From NCBI RefSeq assembly GCF_003596405.1, contig NZ_QYUR01000003.1:186001-250000 (forward strand): a stretch of DNA of 64,000 nucleotides. Reading direction: 5' to 3'. This document shows positions 1-8,626 of the stretch, piece by piece (the stretch's first letter is position 1; each line of letters starts with the position of its first letter). The notes below the pieces were generated by a model. That model worked only from the letters and a program-made list of their open reading frames with translations. It was not told where the DNA came from and did no database searches. A program made the position numbers and the translations under genes. Origin of the DNA: Pseudomonas cavernicola. Lineage in GTDB: Bacteria > Pseudomonadota > Gammaproteobacteria > Pseudomonadales > Pseudomonadaceae.

Positions 1-1
1 C

Positions 2-1195
2 GCCTACTTCGTCGCTGTGGTCGCCAAGGGCGAAGCCTGGGGTACGCTGGCCTGGACCAGCGCCATAGCCCTCTCCAACGCCCTGATCATCCTGACCGCG
101 CCGCTGGTCGGCGCCTACGCCGACGCCTTCGCTTGCAAGAAGCGCCTGCTGCTGTTCAGCACCGTCGGTTGCGTCGCCTTTACCTCTGGACTCGCGCTGG
201 CCGGGCCGGGGGAGCTCGGTGTCGCGATCCTTTTCATTGTGCTATCCAACTTCTGCTTCGGCAGCGGCGAGAACCTGATCGCCGCCTTCCTGCCCGAACT
301 CGCCCGTGCGGATGCCTTAGGCAAGGTGTCCGGCTGGGGCTGGGGGTTCGGCTATATCGGCGGCCTGGTCAGCCTGGGCGCCTGCCTGGCCTTCGTCAGC
401 TGGGCCCAGGCGCAGGGCCAGACTGCGGCACAGTTCGTGCCGGTGTGCATGCTGATCACCGCGGCCTTGTTCGCCGTAGCCAGCGTACCGACCTTCCTGT
501 TCCTGCGCGAACGCAGCCAGCCGCAGCCAGGGCGCGGCGACATGCCTATCCCGCAAGCGGTGCTAGCGCGCTTCGCGCAGACGCTGCGGGAAGCCGACCG
601 CTATCGCGACCTGCTGCGCTTCCTTGCCTGCACCGTCTGCTACCAGGCCGGTATCTCGGCGGTGATCACCCTGGCTGCCATCTATGCCAATCAGGTCATG
701 GGCTTCAGCACCCAGGACACGCTGCTGCTGATCTTCGTGGTGAATATCACGGCCTCCATCGGCGCCGTGCTGTTCGGTTGGCTGCAGGATCGCCTCGGCC
801 ATCGCGCCACGCTGGCGCTGACCCTGCTGGGCTGGCTCGGCATGGTCGGTCTGGTCTGGGTGGCGCGCGGCCCCGGGCTGTTCTGGCTGGCGGCCAACCT
901 CGCCGGTCTGTGCATGGGCGCCAGCCAATCGGCCGGCCGCGCGATAGTCGGTCTGCTGGCGCCGCCGACGCGCCTGGCGGAGTTCTTCGGCCTCTGGGGG
1001 CTGGCGGGAAAACTGGCGGCAATCCTCGGCCCCATGACCTACGGCCTGACCAGTTGGCTGTCCGGCGGCGATCACCGCCTGGCGATGCTGATCACCGGCA
1101 GCTATTTCGTTGTCGGCCTGTTGATCCTGGCCGGCGTCGACCTCGAGCGCGGGCGGCAGGTAGCTGTCAGCCGTACCGAGAGTCTCGGGAAGTGA
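2..1195 (+). CDS. MFS permease, UMF1-like (5' end outside window)
   Basis: This is a polytopic inner-membrane transporter of the major facilitator superfamily. The reading frame is open from base 2, so the true start lies upstream. A GTG at 17 is only an internal valine in a membrane helix. About 397 residues are visible and form roughly eleven hydrophobic segments. A DRLGHR loop near residue 260 fits the cytoplasmic loop between helices of the C-terminal half. The overall look (an AYFVAVVAKG start, then a GYIGGLVSLG segment) resembles UMF1/Atg22-like permeases of proteobacteria. The substrate cannot be read from the sequence. The family call is from pattern recognition; the MFS call itself is firmer. 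Confidence 0.8.
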   Translation, partial: AYFVAVVAKGEAWGTLAWTSAIALSNALIILTAPLVGAYADAFACKKRLLLFSTVGCVAFTSGLALAGPGELGVAILFIVLSNFCFGSGENLIAAFLPELARADALGKVSGWGWGFGYIGGLVSLGACLAFVSWAQAQGQTAAQFVPVCMLITAALFAVASVPTFLFLRERSQPQPGRGDMPIPQAVLARFAQTLREADRYRDLLRFLACTVCYQAGISAVITLAAIYANQVMGFSTQDTLLLIFVVNITASIGAVLFGWLQDRLGHRATLALTLLGWLGMVGLVWVARGPGLFWLAANLAGLCMGASQSAGRAIVGLLAPPTRLAEFFGLWGLAGKLAAILGPMTYGLTSWLSGGDHRLAMLITGSYFVVGLLILAGVDLERGRQVAVSRTESLGK

Positions 1196-1464
1196 GAGGG
1201 ACTATCCATATCGGGTCAGTTTTCGCCTGTCGCGACTGCCTCAATTCGGCCAGGAGCGGTCCGTGGATCCGGGCTTAACCCAGGCCCATTATCACTGTGC
1301 TTTGCTCATCAGCCGCTGAGTCAGCTTCCTGGAGGCAAGGGCGTGACAACCTGATTGACCCGCTTGGCGTAGACTGACCACTGTCCTTGAGGTGTGGCTT
1401 AAACGGTATTGATTTCTCGGCTAATCTGATTTCTCCATGTCCGTGTCTGCGTTTGGAGGGTCTG

Positions 1465-2238
1465 ATGTCTTTCGTAGATGCAATCGTTGCCCAGGTTTTG
1501 CTGCTTGAGACAGCGCTCTACCATACCCACGCTCGCATAGAGGCCAGGACAGATGGCGAGGCTCTGCATGACTTGCGGATCAATCTGCGGCGCATGAGAA
1601 GTCTGTTGCGACCATTACGCCGGATCGGCGCAGTAGCGCTGCTCAATGAAGCAGCTGCCGAGGTTGGCAAGCTGACTACCCCAGTGCGTGATCTTGAAGT
1701 GTTGATCGATGAGCTTGAACGGCAGGGGCTCACACAACAGGCCAATGCCCGGAAGGCTATCCTGCAGTCCAGCTATGGCAGCATCGTGGAAAGCTCGACG
1801 ATCAATCAGCTCTTTTCCCGACTGGATGAATGGCCGTCAGCCTTTCGTGATGCTGAGCGTGATGGCGAATTACGCCAGATCAGGAAAAAGATCGCCAAGC
1901 GCTTGCGCAAGCAGGTGGAGCGATTGAAAGCCGCACTGACAGACCCTCAATACGATCGCCACCAGCTACGGATTCTGGTCAAGCGCACCCGTTACGCAAC
2001 CGATGCGTATCCTCAGCTTTCTCCGATATCCGCGGAGGCAGCAGCTTCGCTCAAGGTTGTGCAGACTGCACTGGGCGCTTGGCATGATCATTATCAATGG
2101 TGCCTCAAGGCCAGACTGGAGGAAGACCTTCAAGTGCTACAGCATAAATGGCAGGTAGCGGCTACCGCGGCGCTTATGAGTGCTGAGGTGGAATTATTTC
2201 AGCTTGCAGAGTTGCTGGCGAAGAATCAGCAGGCGTAA
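1465..2238 (+). CDS. CHAD domain protein
   Basis: A 257-residue, almost fully helical and charged protein. It carries the CHAD (conserved histidine alpha-helical domain) pattern: an early HDLRINLRRMRSLLRPL helix, a middle PVRDLEVLIDEL helix, and a late HQLRILVKRTRYATD helix followed by LGAWHDHY. CHAD domains bind polyphosphate and are often associated with phosphate granules; this is known of the family and not shown here. The ATG at 1465 is chosen because GGAGGG lies about 5 bases upstream. An in-frame upstream ATG at 1387 lacks such a site and would add 26 unlikely residues. There is no CYTH domain, so this is a stand-alone CHAD protein. Confidence 0.85.
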   Translation: MSFVDAIVAQVLLLETALYHTHARIEARTDGEALHDLRINLRRMRSLLRPLRRIGAVALLNEAAAEVGKLTTPVRDLEVLIDELERQGLTQQANARKAILQSSYGSIVESSTINQLFSRLDEWPSAFRDAERDGELRQIRKKIAKRLRKQVERLKAALTDPQYDRHQLRILVKRTRYATDAYPQLSPISAEAAASLKVVQTALGAWHDHYQWCLKARLEEDLQVLQHKWQVAATAALMSAEVELFQLAELLAKNQQA

Positions 2239-2279
2239 AAAAGGCCGCCTGAAGTGGCAGCCAGAAAAGTAATAAGCCC

Positions 2280-2504
2280 CTACCGATGCAACTCAGATGT
2301 TGCTTGCGAAGTGCTGCCAGATAATGACAACTCGGTTAACACTTCACTGCAGCTTGCCGGTAGGGCGTGAGGCGCATCGAGTCGAGCTTGCAGCCGCGCG
2401 GCATAAGCTTGCGCCTCACCCTGGCTGCGGAAATTCACAGTGCAGGTGTCCAGTCTTACCACCCAGCCAGCCTCGCCCTGTACTTCTTCTATCTCGACGT
2501 TCAT
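2280..2504 (-). CDS. Small hypothetical protein
   Basis: A 74-residue protein that I do not recognise. It begins MNVEIEEVQGEAGWVVRL, then has a short strand-rich stretch and an EAQAYAARLQARLDAP helix. That layout (a short beta meander plus one helix) resembles small stress-type proteins such as the DUF2188-like group, but no family motif can be claimed. The start at 2504 is preferred to an in-frame ATG at 2525 because a GGGA stretch precedes it. It is convergent with the CHAD gene. Confidence 0.5.
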   Translation of the reverse strand: MNVEIEEVQGEAGWVVRLDTCTVNFRSQGEAQAYAARLQARLDAPHALPASCSEVLTELSLSGSTSQATSELHR

Positions 2505-2842
2505 CAGCAGAGTCCCGGGAAGCATTGCAAAGGTGCTGATGATAGCTCGCCACCATGATGGTGACCAACACCTTTAGAGGTCTTTAGGTCGGTGTTCTCA
2601 GGCGGTTTTTGTCTATTTCAGAGCGGTTGGGAATAAGCGATTTACTAATGCACGATCTCCCCCTTTCTGGAGGGGCTGAGTGCCAAATTTCGGTCAAGAA
2701 AGGTCACTTACTCATGGCCATAAGTTCGATCGGCGCATCCCTGCGACCGGGTCTGTCGTGAATAAAAAGAATGCTCCTGTTAATTCTGCAAGGAGCTTAC
2801 TGAGCAGTGTCCAGCAATGCCTGCTTCGGGTTTATAGGCGCG
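2505..2842. other. Intergenic stretch, no gene seen
   Basis: I see no supported gene. One loose inverted pair, AACACC near 2568 and GGTGTT near 2590, encloses a short purine-rich loop. It could be a weak terminator or stem, but it has no U tract. Confidence 0.4.
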
Positions 2843-3256
2843 TCAGTGCCTGGTCTTCACAGTGGCGAACATGTTGACGCGATCGTGAATCTCCTGCAGG
2901 GCATGACGAAAGGGATCATGCCGTTCGCTGGTAACCGGATCCTCGAAGTTCCACACCATCACTTCTCCGGAGGCCGGCATCCGCTCAGCCTCCCCGGACG
3001 ACTTGTCGCAGAGAGTGATCACGTAATCGAACTGTTGCCCCTCGAACTCATCGATGGCCTTGCTACGCAGGCCGGTCGTGGCGATACCGATGTGATCGAG
3101 GGACTCGAGCGTGCGTGGGTCCACCTCACCGGCCGCAATGCCGGCGCTGAAGGCTTCGAAGTGTTCGGCGTCGGTATGCCGAAGAAGCGCTTCCGCCATC
3201 AGGGAACGAACATCATTGTTAGCGCAGACGAACAGCACTCTGAACTTGTCAGCCAT
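2843..3256 (-). CDS. Low-molecular-weight phosphatase / ArsC-like protein
   Basis: A 137-residue protein of the LMW protein-tyrosine-phosphatase / thioredoxin-coupled arsenate reductase fold. The P-loop is CANNDVRS, with nucleophile Cys11 and Arg17 (C-X5-R). The general-acid aspartate is probably Asp106 in the WNFEDPV motif. Classical ArsC proteins carry two further redox cysteines about seven residues apart. Here Cys83 (TLCDKS) is present but no second cysteine follows, so thioredoxin-coupled arsenate reduction may be impaired and a phosphatase role is equally possible. No arsR, arsB or acr3 gene is adjacent. A GAGGT site precedes the ATG. Family confidence is high, function is open. Confidence 0.75.
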   Translation of the reverse strand: MADKFRVLFVCANNDVRSLMAEALLRHTDAEHFEAFSAGIAAGEVDPRTLESLDHIGIATTGLRSKAIDEFEGQQFDYVITLCDKSSGEAERMPASGEVMVWNFEDPVTSERHDPFRHALQEIHDRVNMFATVKTRH

Positions 3257-3431
3257 AGCTACTTTTACCTCGTCCAGCCTGTTTGTTTAGTGGTCGAAAC
3301 AAAGCACTTTCCATTTCAGCAGGGCTTTCTGACAGCGGTATTTCAAGCCGATGAAAGGCTCCAGCCTGTCATCGTTCTGCAATGAACCTTGCACAGACTG
3401 ATCATCAAACAGAATCTGGTGCGTGTTTTTG

Positions 3432-3454
3432 GGCTGCTAATGCAGCCTTTTTTG
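3432..3454 (+). terminator. Rho-independent terminator without an obvious plus-strand gene
   Basis: A perfect 6-bp stem GGCTGC / GCAGCC with a TAAT loop is followed directly by seven T residues, the textbook intrinsic terminator layout on the plus strand. No plus-strand gene is seen upstream, because the ArsC-like gene runs the other way. It may end a small RNA or be left from a lost gene. Confidence 0.65.
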
Positions 3455-3528
3455 TTTCTCCGCGCGGGCCTCGGCGATATGTCGCAGGCATTGGATCCCA
3501 TCGAACCACCCGTGCATCTGATAAGAGC

Positions 3529-3699
3529 ATGGCAATTCGACGACGACTGCTTTTCTCTACCCTCATTTTATCGAGTGCCTGTTCAGTCGTTATGCGACAC
3601 CTCGGCAACGAGAAGGGACGCCTGAACCCGCGCGCTCCAGCCGACTGCATTCGCGCCGGCGGCTCGCGCGTTGTAAGTTCAGCCGTGCGAGCTGCGTAG
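3529..3699 (+). CDS. Small putative exported peptide or gene remnant
   Basis: A 56-codon frame encoding an Arg-rich start (MAIRRRLLF), a short hydrophobic run and SSACS, which loosely resembles a lipoprotein signal. The following residues do not form a recognisable domain. The 3' end overlaps, antisense, the last 21 bases of the dikinase-like gene. There is no strong ribosome-binding site. It could be the 5' remnant of a lipoprotein gene or chance. Confidence 0.25.
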   Translation: MAIRRRLLFSTLILSSACSVVMRHLGNEKGRLNPRAPADCIRAGGSRVVSSAVRAA

Positions 3700-5298
3700 C
3701 CTATCGAGACGGTCGAGCAGTTCTTGCGGAATCCGCTCCTCCACCCGCGTCGTGCCGGCGTAGAGAACGCCTTCGTTGCCGTCGAGCGTGATTGGATCGC
3801 CCTCCCTCAGATCCAGGCCGCCGATGGACACGACGCGCCCCAACTCGTTGATCGCCAGGCTTTCGCAGCCGACCAGGCACACCTTGCCGAGCTGGCGCGC
3901 CACCACAGCGGCATGCGAGGTGCGTGCGCCCCGCTGGGTCAGCAAACCGTCGGCCAGATCGAGGGCGGCGATGTCGCGCGTCTCGGCATCGCGCCGTACC
4001 AGCACCACTGTGGCGCCGGCAGCCTTGCGCTCCCGCACTCGCGCCTCGTCCAGTGCGATCTCGCCACACACCACACCGCTGGCCGCACTGGCCGCGTGGG
4101 CAAGCGGCGCGAGAATCTGGCCATCCTCGGCCGCCACCACGCTCAGCGCGAGCGCCTGTGCATCGAGCGACCGCGTCCTTTCAAGCGCTACTTCCTGCGT
4201 GATCAGCCCTTGATCGCAGAGATCGAGCGCAATGCGCGCCGTCGCCTGTGGCGTGCGCTTGCCGCCTCTCGTCTGCAGGAGGTAAAGCTGGCCATCCTGC
4301 ACGGTGAATTCGAATTCCTGCATGTCGCCGAAGGCCCGCTCGAGTTGCGCAGTAACGCGCTGCAGTGAGTCCCAGACCCTGGGCGCAACGGCTGCCAGCT
4401 CGTCGTGCCCTTGTGCACTTCGCCGGCCGCTAACAACGTCTTCACCTTGGGCATTGAAGAGGAAGTCGACCCAGGGCGAGGGCTCGCCACTAATCGGGTT
4501 GCGGGTACAACCCACACCCGCTCCTGACATCCCGCCGGCATTGCCGAACACCATCCGCTGCACCGTCACTGCCGTCCCCATCGAGTGCGGCAGGCCGTGC
4601 AGCTCACGATAGGCGTGTGCCTTGTCGCTGTGCCAGGAGGCGAAGACGGCGGCGGTCGCCTCGCGCAGTTGCACCTGCGCATCCTGCGGGAATGCCTCAC
4701 TGGCCTCCCGTGCATAGGTTGCCAGATGGCGGTTCGCCACCTCCCGCAGCGCGGAAAAATCGAGTTCGAGTTCGTCGTTATCGGCGCGCACCGCATCGAG
4801 GTCCGCCTCGAAATGATGCGCGTCGATACCGGCAACCACTTCGCCAAACCTCGCAATCAGGCGGCGGTAGGCATCCCAGGCGAGGCGCGGATGCCCGGTG
4901 AGCCGCACCAAGCCGGGCAGGGTCGCGTCGCTGAGACCAATGTTGAGCAGCGTTTCCATCATCCCCGGCATGGAAACCGGTGCGCCCGAGCGCACCGACA
5001 GCAGTAACGGGTGCCGCGTATTGCCGAGTCCGAGGCCGGTAAAACGTTCCAGCTCCTGCAGTGCCTCCTGCCAGAGCTGGGGGCCGAGCTCCACCCGCCC
5101 GCACCAACCCGTGCCGAGAACGAAGGCCGGCGGCACGGGGAGGCCCAGTGCAGCCATGCGGGCGAGGTTCCAGGCCTTGAACCCCAAGGCTGCCGGGCTC
5201 GCAGCCGCGGGCAGCGCTGTGCTGCCGCCGATGAAGTGGATCAGCCTGAGCGCGCGCTCTTCGTCCGCCGCTTGCACGGGATCGAGTCGCGGGTTCAT
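3679..5298 (-). CDS. Pyruvate-phosphate-dikinase-like protein lacking the PEP/pyruvate barrel
   Basis: A 539-residue protein with two of the three parts of pyruvate phosphate dikinase. The N-terminal ATP-grasp-type nucleotide-binding region spans about residues 35-345, with GFKAWNLARMAALGLPVPP, SVRSGAPVSMPGMMET, GGMSGAGVGCTRNPISGE and LYLLQTRGGKR motifs. It is followed by the swivelling phosphohistidine domain (about 390-515), where TSHAAVVARQLGK carries the catalytic histidine. The C-terminal TIM barrel that binds PEP and pyruvate is absent: the protein stops shortly after the His domain, against about 870-900 residues in PpdK. It can plausibly accept phosphate from ATP onto the histidine, but the acceptor is unknown. 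Its start overlaps the stop of the upstream DUF47-type gene by 4 bases (ATGA), so the two are very likely co-translated. Confidence 0.85.
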   Translation of the reverse strand: MNPRLDPVQAADEERALRLIHFIGGSTALPAAASPAALGFKAWNLARMAALGLPVPPAFVLGTGWCGRVELGPQLWQEALQELERFTGLGLGNTRHPLLLSVRSGAPVSMPGMMETLLNIGLSDATLPGLVRLTGHPRLAWDAYRRLIARFGEVVAGIDAHHFEADLDAVRADNDELELDFSALREVANRHLATYAREASEAFPQDAQVQLREATAAVFASWHSDKAHAYRELHGLPHSMGTAVTVQRMVFGNAGGMSGAGVGCTRNPISGEPSPWVDFLFNAQGEDVVSGRRSAQGHDELAAVAPRVWDSLQRVTAQLERAFGDMQEFEFTVQDGQLYLLQTRGGKRTPQATARIALDLCDQGLITQEVALERTRSLDAQALALSVVAAEDGQILAPLAHAASAASGVVCGEIALDEARVRERKAAGATVVLVRRDAETRDIAALDLADGLLTQRGARTSHAAVVARQLGKVCLVGCESLAINELGRVVSIGGLDLREGDPITLDGNEGVLYAGTTRVEERIPQELLDRLDRLRSSHG

Positions 5299-7238
5299 AC
5301 GCCCCCCACGCGGCTAAACGCAAGCTTGCGCAGGCCGTAACCGGTGGCGAGCAGTGCATCGGTGGAAAGCTCGAGTGCCACAGCGAATTCCGTGCTCAGG
5401 TTCAGCGTCGCCGCATCGGAGACGTGCTCCGACAGCGCACGCCGGGCTTCGCGTAGCAGGATGTCGCACTGGCGCTCGGCATTGAGCACCCGCCACAACG
5501 CAGCCACGAACTCCTCGTGGTCCTCCCCGCTACTCTCCTCCCCGAGCGTGCATGCGATGGCGAGCGCCTTCACGTGGTCCTGCGTGGCCGCAAGTACCTC
5601 ATCGGCCAGCAGCTGTATCACCTTGCGCACTTCACCCCGCCAGCCCTGGTGGTGGTCGTCGGCGATCAGCGACAACAGGAAGGCCGACTCCTCGAGGCAA
5701 TCGGCCACATCGTCGGCACGCTCGATCAGGCGGGTGAACGGTAGCCAGCGCGGATGGCGTTCGGCGCGGGCGCGCGAGCTCATCACCAGCAAGTCGGCCT
5801 GGCGTTCCCATTCCTTGGCACGCTCGGCCAGCTTGCGCGCAGCGTTCTTGTCGCGTTCGTGTCCATGCGCGAGGGCATCACGCACGCCCTCGGCAAGCGC
5901 GTGGCAGTACGCCGCATGTTCGGTCAACAGATCGAATTCGTCGCGCCGGCGCCGCATATGGCGTACTAGCAGCAGCCTCGTATCGTCCGCGATCAGCGCG
6001 AGCGGCTGGCGCTGCTGCATCGCCTGGCTGGAGAGCACCAGCACCTCATCGAGGAACTCCTTCGCCAGCGCCGGCCCCATCACCTGGTCGAGGCGGTCGC
6101 CGATGTGGAAGTAGTCCGCGCCCAGGGCCTGCATGGCACCGTAGATCAGTTGTTCACCACCGGCCACCAGCCAGGCCATGTGGCCCACCTCGCGGCGGGC
6201 AGCTTCGGTGAGGACCGCCACCGCATCGGCCTTGCTGACGAACTGCACCAGACGTTTGCGGGCGCGGTTCCAGTCGATCAGGAACACGATGCGCGAACCA
6301 ATGCCTTCGAGCTCGCGCTGCAGCGCATCCTCGTCTTCGCACTCGAAGGTCGCGGTGCCGACGTGATAGGCCTCGCCCGCATTGAGACCGGCCGTGGTGC
6401 GCGTTTCCGGTGCGGACCAGCTAGCGCCGAGCTCGGCCAGCATGGACTGGAAGAAGGCGAAACGCTGACGGTGCAGATCGGAATAGGTCAACGTGATGCG
6501 CATCCCTTCCACTTGAACCACGAGTACGTGCGCGACGTTGACGCCGATGTCGTTCTGCAGCAGCAGGCGTTCGCCATCGCGGGTGGCGGCCGTATCGAGC
6601 CCCGGATGGTTCAGTTTTAGCGCACGGGTGCGATTGAGACCGCGCATGAAGGAGGCGACCCGGGGGCGATCCTCATCGTTCAGCTGCCAAACATGAGCGC
6701 CGTCGATGGTCTCGCTCGCCATCTCAACCGCCATGCGGTTGAGCACCTTGTGCAGATCCATCACCAGCAGGTGGAAGCTGTCCCCTCCCCCGCGCTTGCC
6801 ACTTGTCAGCGCCTTCAGCTGCGTTGCCTCGAGCGTATCGTCCGTCAGCGCGTCGAGCCAGGCGCACCAGTGGTCCACCCGGCTATCCAGTTCGGACTCA
6901 GCGGCATTGCCGCCCTCGACCAGCGGGCGCGCCATGATTCGCAGATCGTCCCGCAGCATGGCGGCGACGCGAAGGAAATCGGGCACGTGCAGCGCTTTGC
7001 CTTCCCGGTAAGCCGTGCCGGGCAGATCCTTGAGCCAAGGAGCGCCGATCTGTGCCGAGGCAAACTCACGCGTCAGATCCAGCGGCGCCGCATTCGGCTG
7101 CTCCGCGTGTGCCTGCGCGGCTTGCAGCACCGTTAGATACAGCTTCAGCCGGTCATTCGCAGCCAGCGCAGCGTTGATCCAGGCTGGGCGCAGCAACTGC
7201 ATCTGGCCCAGCGACGCGATGACATCGAGCTTTTCCAT
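5295..7238 (-). CDS. Large protein with C-terminal DUF47/PhoU-like region
   Basis: A 647-residue soluble protein. The N-terminal ~420 residues match nothing I recognise. They include a Gly-rich GKRGGGDSFHLLVMDLHK segment and a LLLQNDIGVNVAHVLVVQVEG strand-rich part. The last ~220 residues are helical, with repeated acidic/helix patterns (RLIERADDVADCLEESAFLL, and STDALLATGYGLRKLAF at the end). This is the DUF47/PhoU-like metal-binding helical-bundle style found in phosphate-transport accessory proteins. GGAGAT precedes the ATG. The 4-base overlap with the dikinase-like gene downstream suggests a stable two-protein system. A phosphate or phosphoryl-transfer role is inference only. Confidence 0.75.
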   Translation of the reverse strand: MEKLDVIASLGQMQLLRPAWINAALAANDRLKLYLTVLQAAQAHAEQPNAAPLDLTREFASAQIGAPWLKDLPGTAYREGKALHVPDFLRVAAMLRDDLRIMARPLVEGGNAAESELDSRVDHWCAWLDALTDDTLEATQLKALTSGKRGGGDSFHLLVMDLHKVLNRMAVEMASETIDGAHVWQLNDEDRPRVASFMRGLNRTRALKLNHPGLDTAATRDGERLLLQNDIGVNVAHVLVVQVEGMRITLTYSDLHRQRFAFFQSMLAELGASWSAPETRTTAGLNAGEAYHVGTATFECEDEDALQRELEGIGSRIVFLIDWNRARKRLVQFVSKADAVAVLTEAARREVGHMAWLVAGGEQLIYGAMQALGADYFHIGDRLDQVMGPALAKEFLDEVLVLSSQAMQQRQPLALIADDTRLLLVRHMRRRRDEFDLLTEHAAYCHALAEGVRDALAHGHERDKNAARKLAERAKEWERQADLLVMSSRARAERHPRWLPFTRLIERADDVADCLEESAFLLSLIADDHHQGWRGEVRKVIQLLADEVLAATQDHVKALAIACTLGEESSGEDHEEFVAALWRVLNAERQCDILLREARRALSEHVSDAATLNLSTEFAVALELSTDALLATGYGLRKLAFSRVGGV

Positions 7239-7382
7239 TCGATCTCCACGCTTGCACGGCGCGATTCAGGACACCACATGTGGCATGTAATGCCACCCTC
7301 CCGCTTGACACCCTCGGCTGCAACGCCCCCGGCCCCTGCACCTGTCATCGAGCCGCCACACTTGCCTCATTGGCCGGGTGAT

Positions 7383-7730
7383 CTAGCACGTGAGATGCAA
7401 GATCGCGTTGGTCTGGTCATGCTGTTCTTCCAGCTTCGCTATGGCTTCTGCTGTCGGCACGATGACCAATTCGATGTGCCGACGCTCAGCCTCGCGCCTC
7501 ACCTCTTCCATGACTGGCAACGCCCCGGTGCCGGTGCCAATTACCAGCCGCCGGCAGTCCCAAGGGATGTCCTCCTCAATTGACAGCGGGGTGTGACCAA
7601 AGGCATCGCGGAACTTCTTGGACGGTTTCTTCCTGCGTTTGCGGACCTGTCCATGAGCGAGCACCACGTCATGAGGATAGGTGACCCCGTCAATGCTGAT
7701 GGTGCCAAAAGAAAATGCATCGAAGCGCAT
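7383..7730 (-). CDS. Mth938-like (DUF498) domain protein
   Basis: A 115-residue protein with the Mth938/NDUFAF3 fold signature: FGTISIDGVTYPHDVVL near the start, then RRLVIGTGTGALPVMEEV and a C-terminal ELVIVPTAEAIAKLEE. The eukaryotic relative NDUFAF3 assists complex I assembly; the bacterial role is not established. A strong GGAGG sits 4-5 bases before the ATG at 7730, so that start is preferred over a GTG two codons upstream. It lies upstream of and codirectional with the DUF47/dikinase pair, about 140 bases away, so cotranscription is possible. Confidence 0.8.
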   Translation of the reverse strand: MRFDAFSFGTISIDGVTYPHDVVLAHGQVRKRRKKPSKKFRDAFGHTPLSIEEDIPWDCRRLVIGTGTGALPVMEEVRREAERRHIELVIVPTAEAIAKLEEQHDQTNAILHLTC

Positions 7731-8008
7731 ACCCACCTCCCCCGTGTTCTGGTGTCATCGACGGGCTGAGTCAACACCCACTGGAGTGATCATTCGATTA
7801 TCTAAGTATGGTCGCCGTAATCACCATGGCCAGCGAGCCCGGATTGGGGCCTGTGGCGCGTGACATGTCACTACGTAATCGCTTGATGCATCGGAAGCCT
7901 GGATACTGCCGCCTGTCAGGTTCCCAACCCTCCGGCTCGTGAACATTTGAGAACTTCAAAAAACAAAGGCCCAGCTATCTCCGGCTCAGCGGTTCGCCCC
8001 ACCAGTCG

Positions 8009-8497
8009 TCAGCGACTCAGACCAAGCCGCTCATGCCACTGGGCGATGGACTCGTCGGGGTAGCCGTCGAACTGTTTGTCGCCGGGCCGCACATCGACTT
8101 CGACCCAGGAGGACTTCGAATCGAGCAGCAGGTGGGTGTGTTCTGGCGGCACCGGCAGCGGCGTGTCGATGGCCGAGGCGAAGGGATGAATGAGGTCCGG
8201 CCACTCCGGGCTGAATAGCCACAGGGCGCTGCCGCAGAGCCGGCAGAAATGCCGCTCGGCACTGCTGGTATGGGCGCGGCGGTCGCCCTCCTCCTTGATC
8301 TTGGCGTGGTAGATGGCAATCTGCTTGCGCCCCGTGACTTTCAGGCTATGGGCATCGCCAGCCAGGTTGATCGAGTAACCGCCACCGCCCTGGGTTTTGC
8401 GGCAGATCGAGCAATAGCAGCGTTGATAGGGATACGGATGGGCGCTGGTCAGACTGAAAATCACCGCACCGCAGTGACAGGAACCTTTGAGCTGCAT
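8009..8497 (-). CDS. GFA-family (glutathione-dependent formaldehyde-activating-like) protein
   Basis: A 162-residue zinc protein of the GFA family. The cysteine pattern is clear: SCHCGAV (Cys7, Cys9), CYCSICRKTQGG (Cys27, Cys29, Cys32), and a later HFCRLCGSALW pair. This matches the two zinc sites of the Gfa fold. The family is named for S-hydroxymethylglutathione synthesis, though most members have no proven activity. The start at 8497 gives the canonical MQLKGSCHCGA opening and has GAGGG upstream. An in-frame ATG 63 bases further upstream is not supported. Confidence 0.88.
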   Translation of the reverse strand: MQLKGSCHCGAVIFSLTSAHPYPYQRCYCSICRKTQGGGGYSINLAGDAHSLKVTGRKQIAIYHAKIKEEGDRRAHTSSAERHFCRLCGSALWLFSPEWPDLIHPFASAIDTPLPVPPEHTHLLLDSKSSWVEVDVRPGDKQFDGYPDESIAQWHERLGLSR

Positions 8498-8626
8498 GGC
8501 TGGCCCTCGTGGCGAACGCACATGGTTGGCAGCAAAGTCGAGTGTTTCCCGGCCAAGCACATCGTCGCTTTGCGGAGCTACGTTGCGGAGCTACGTTGGT
8601 GCCGACTCAAGGGTGCCCTGCCGCGG

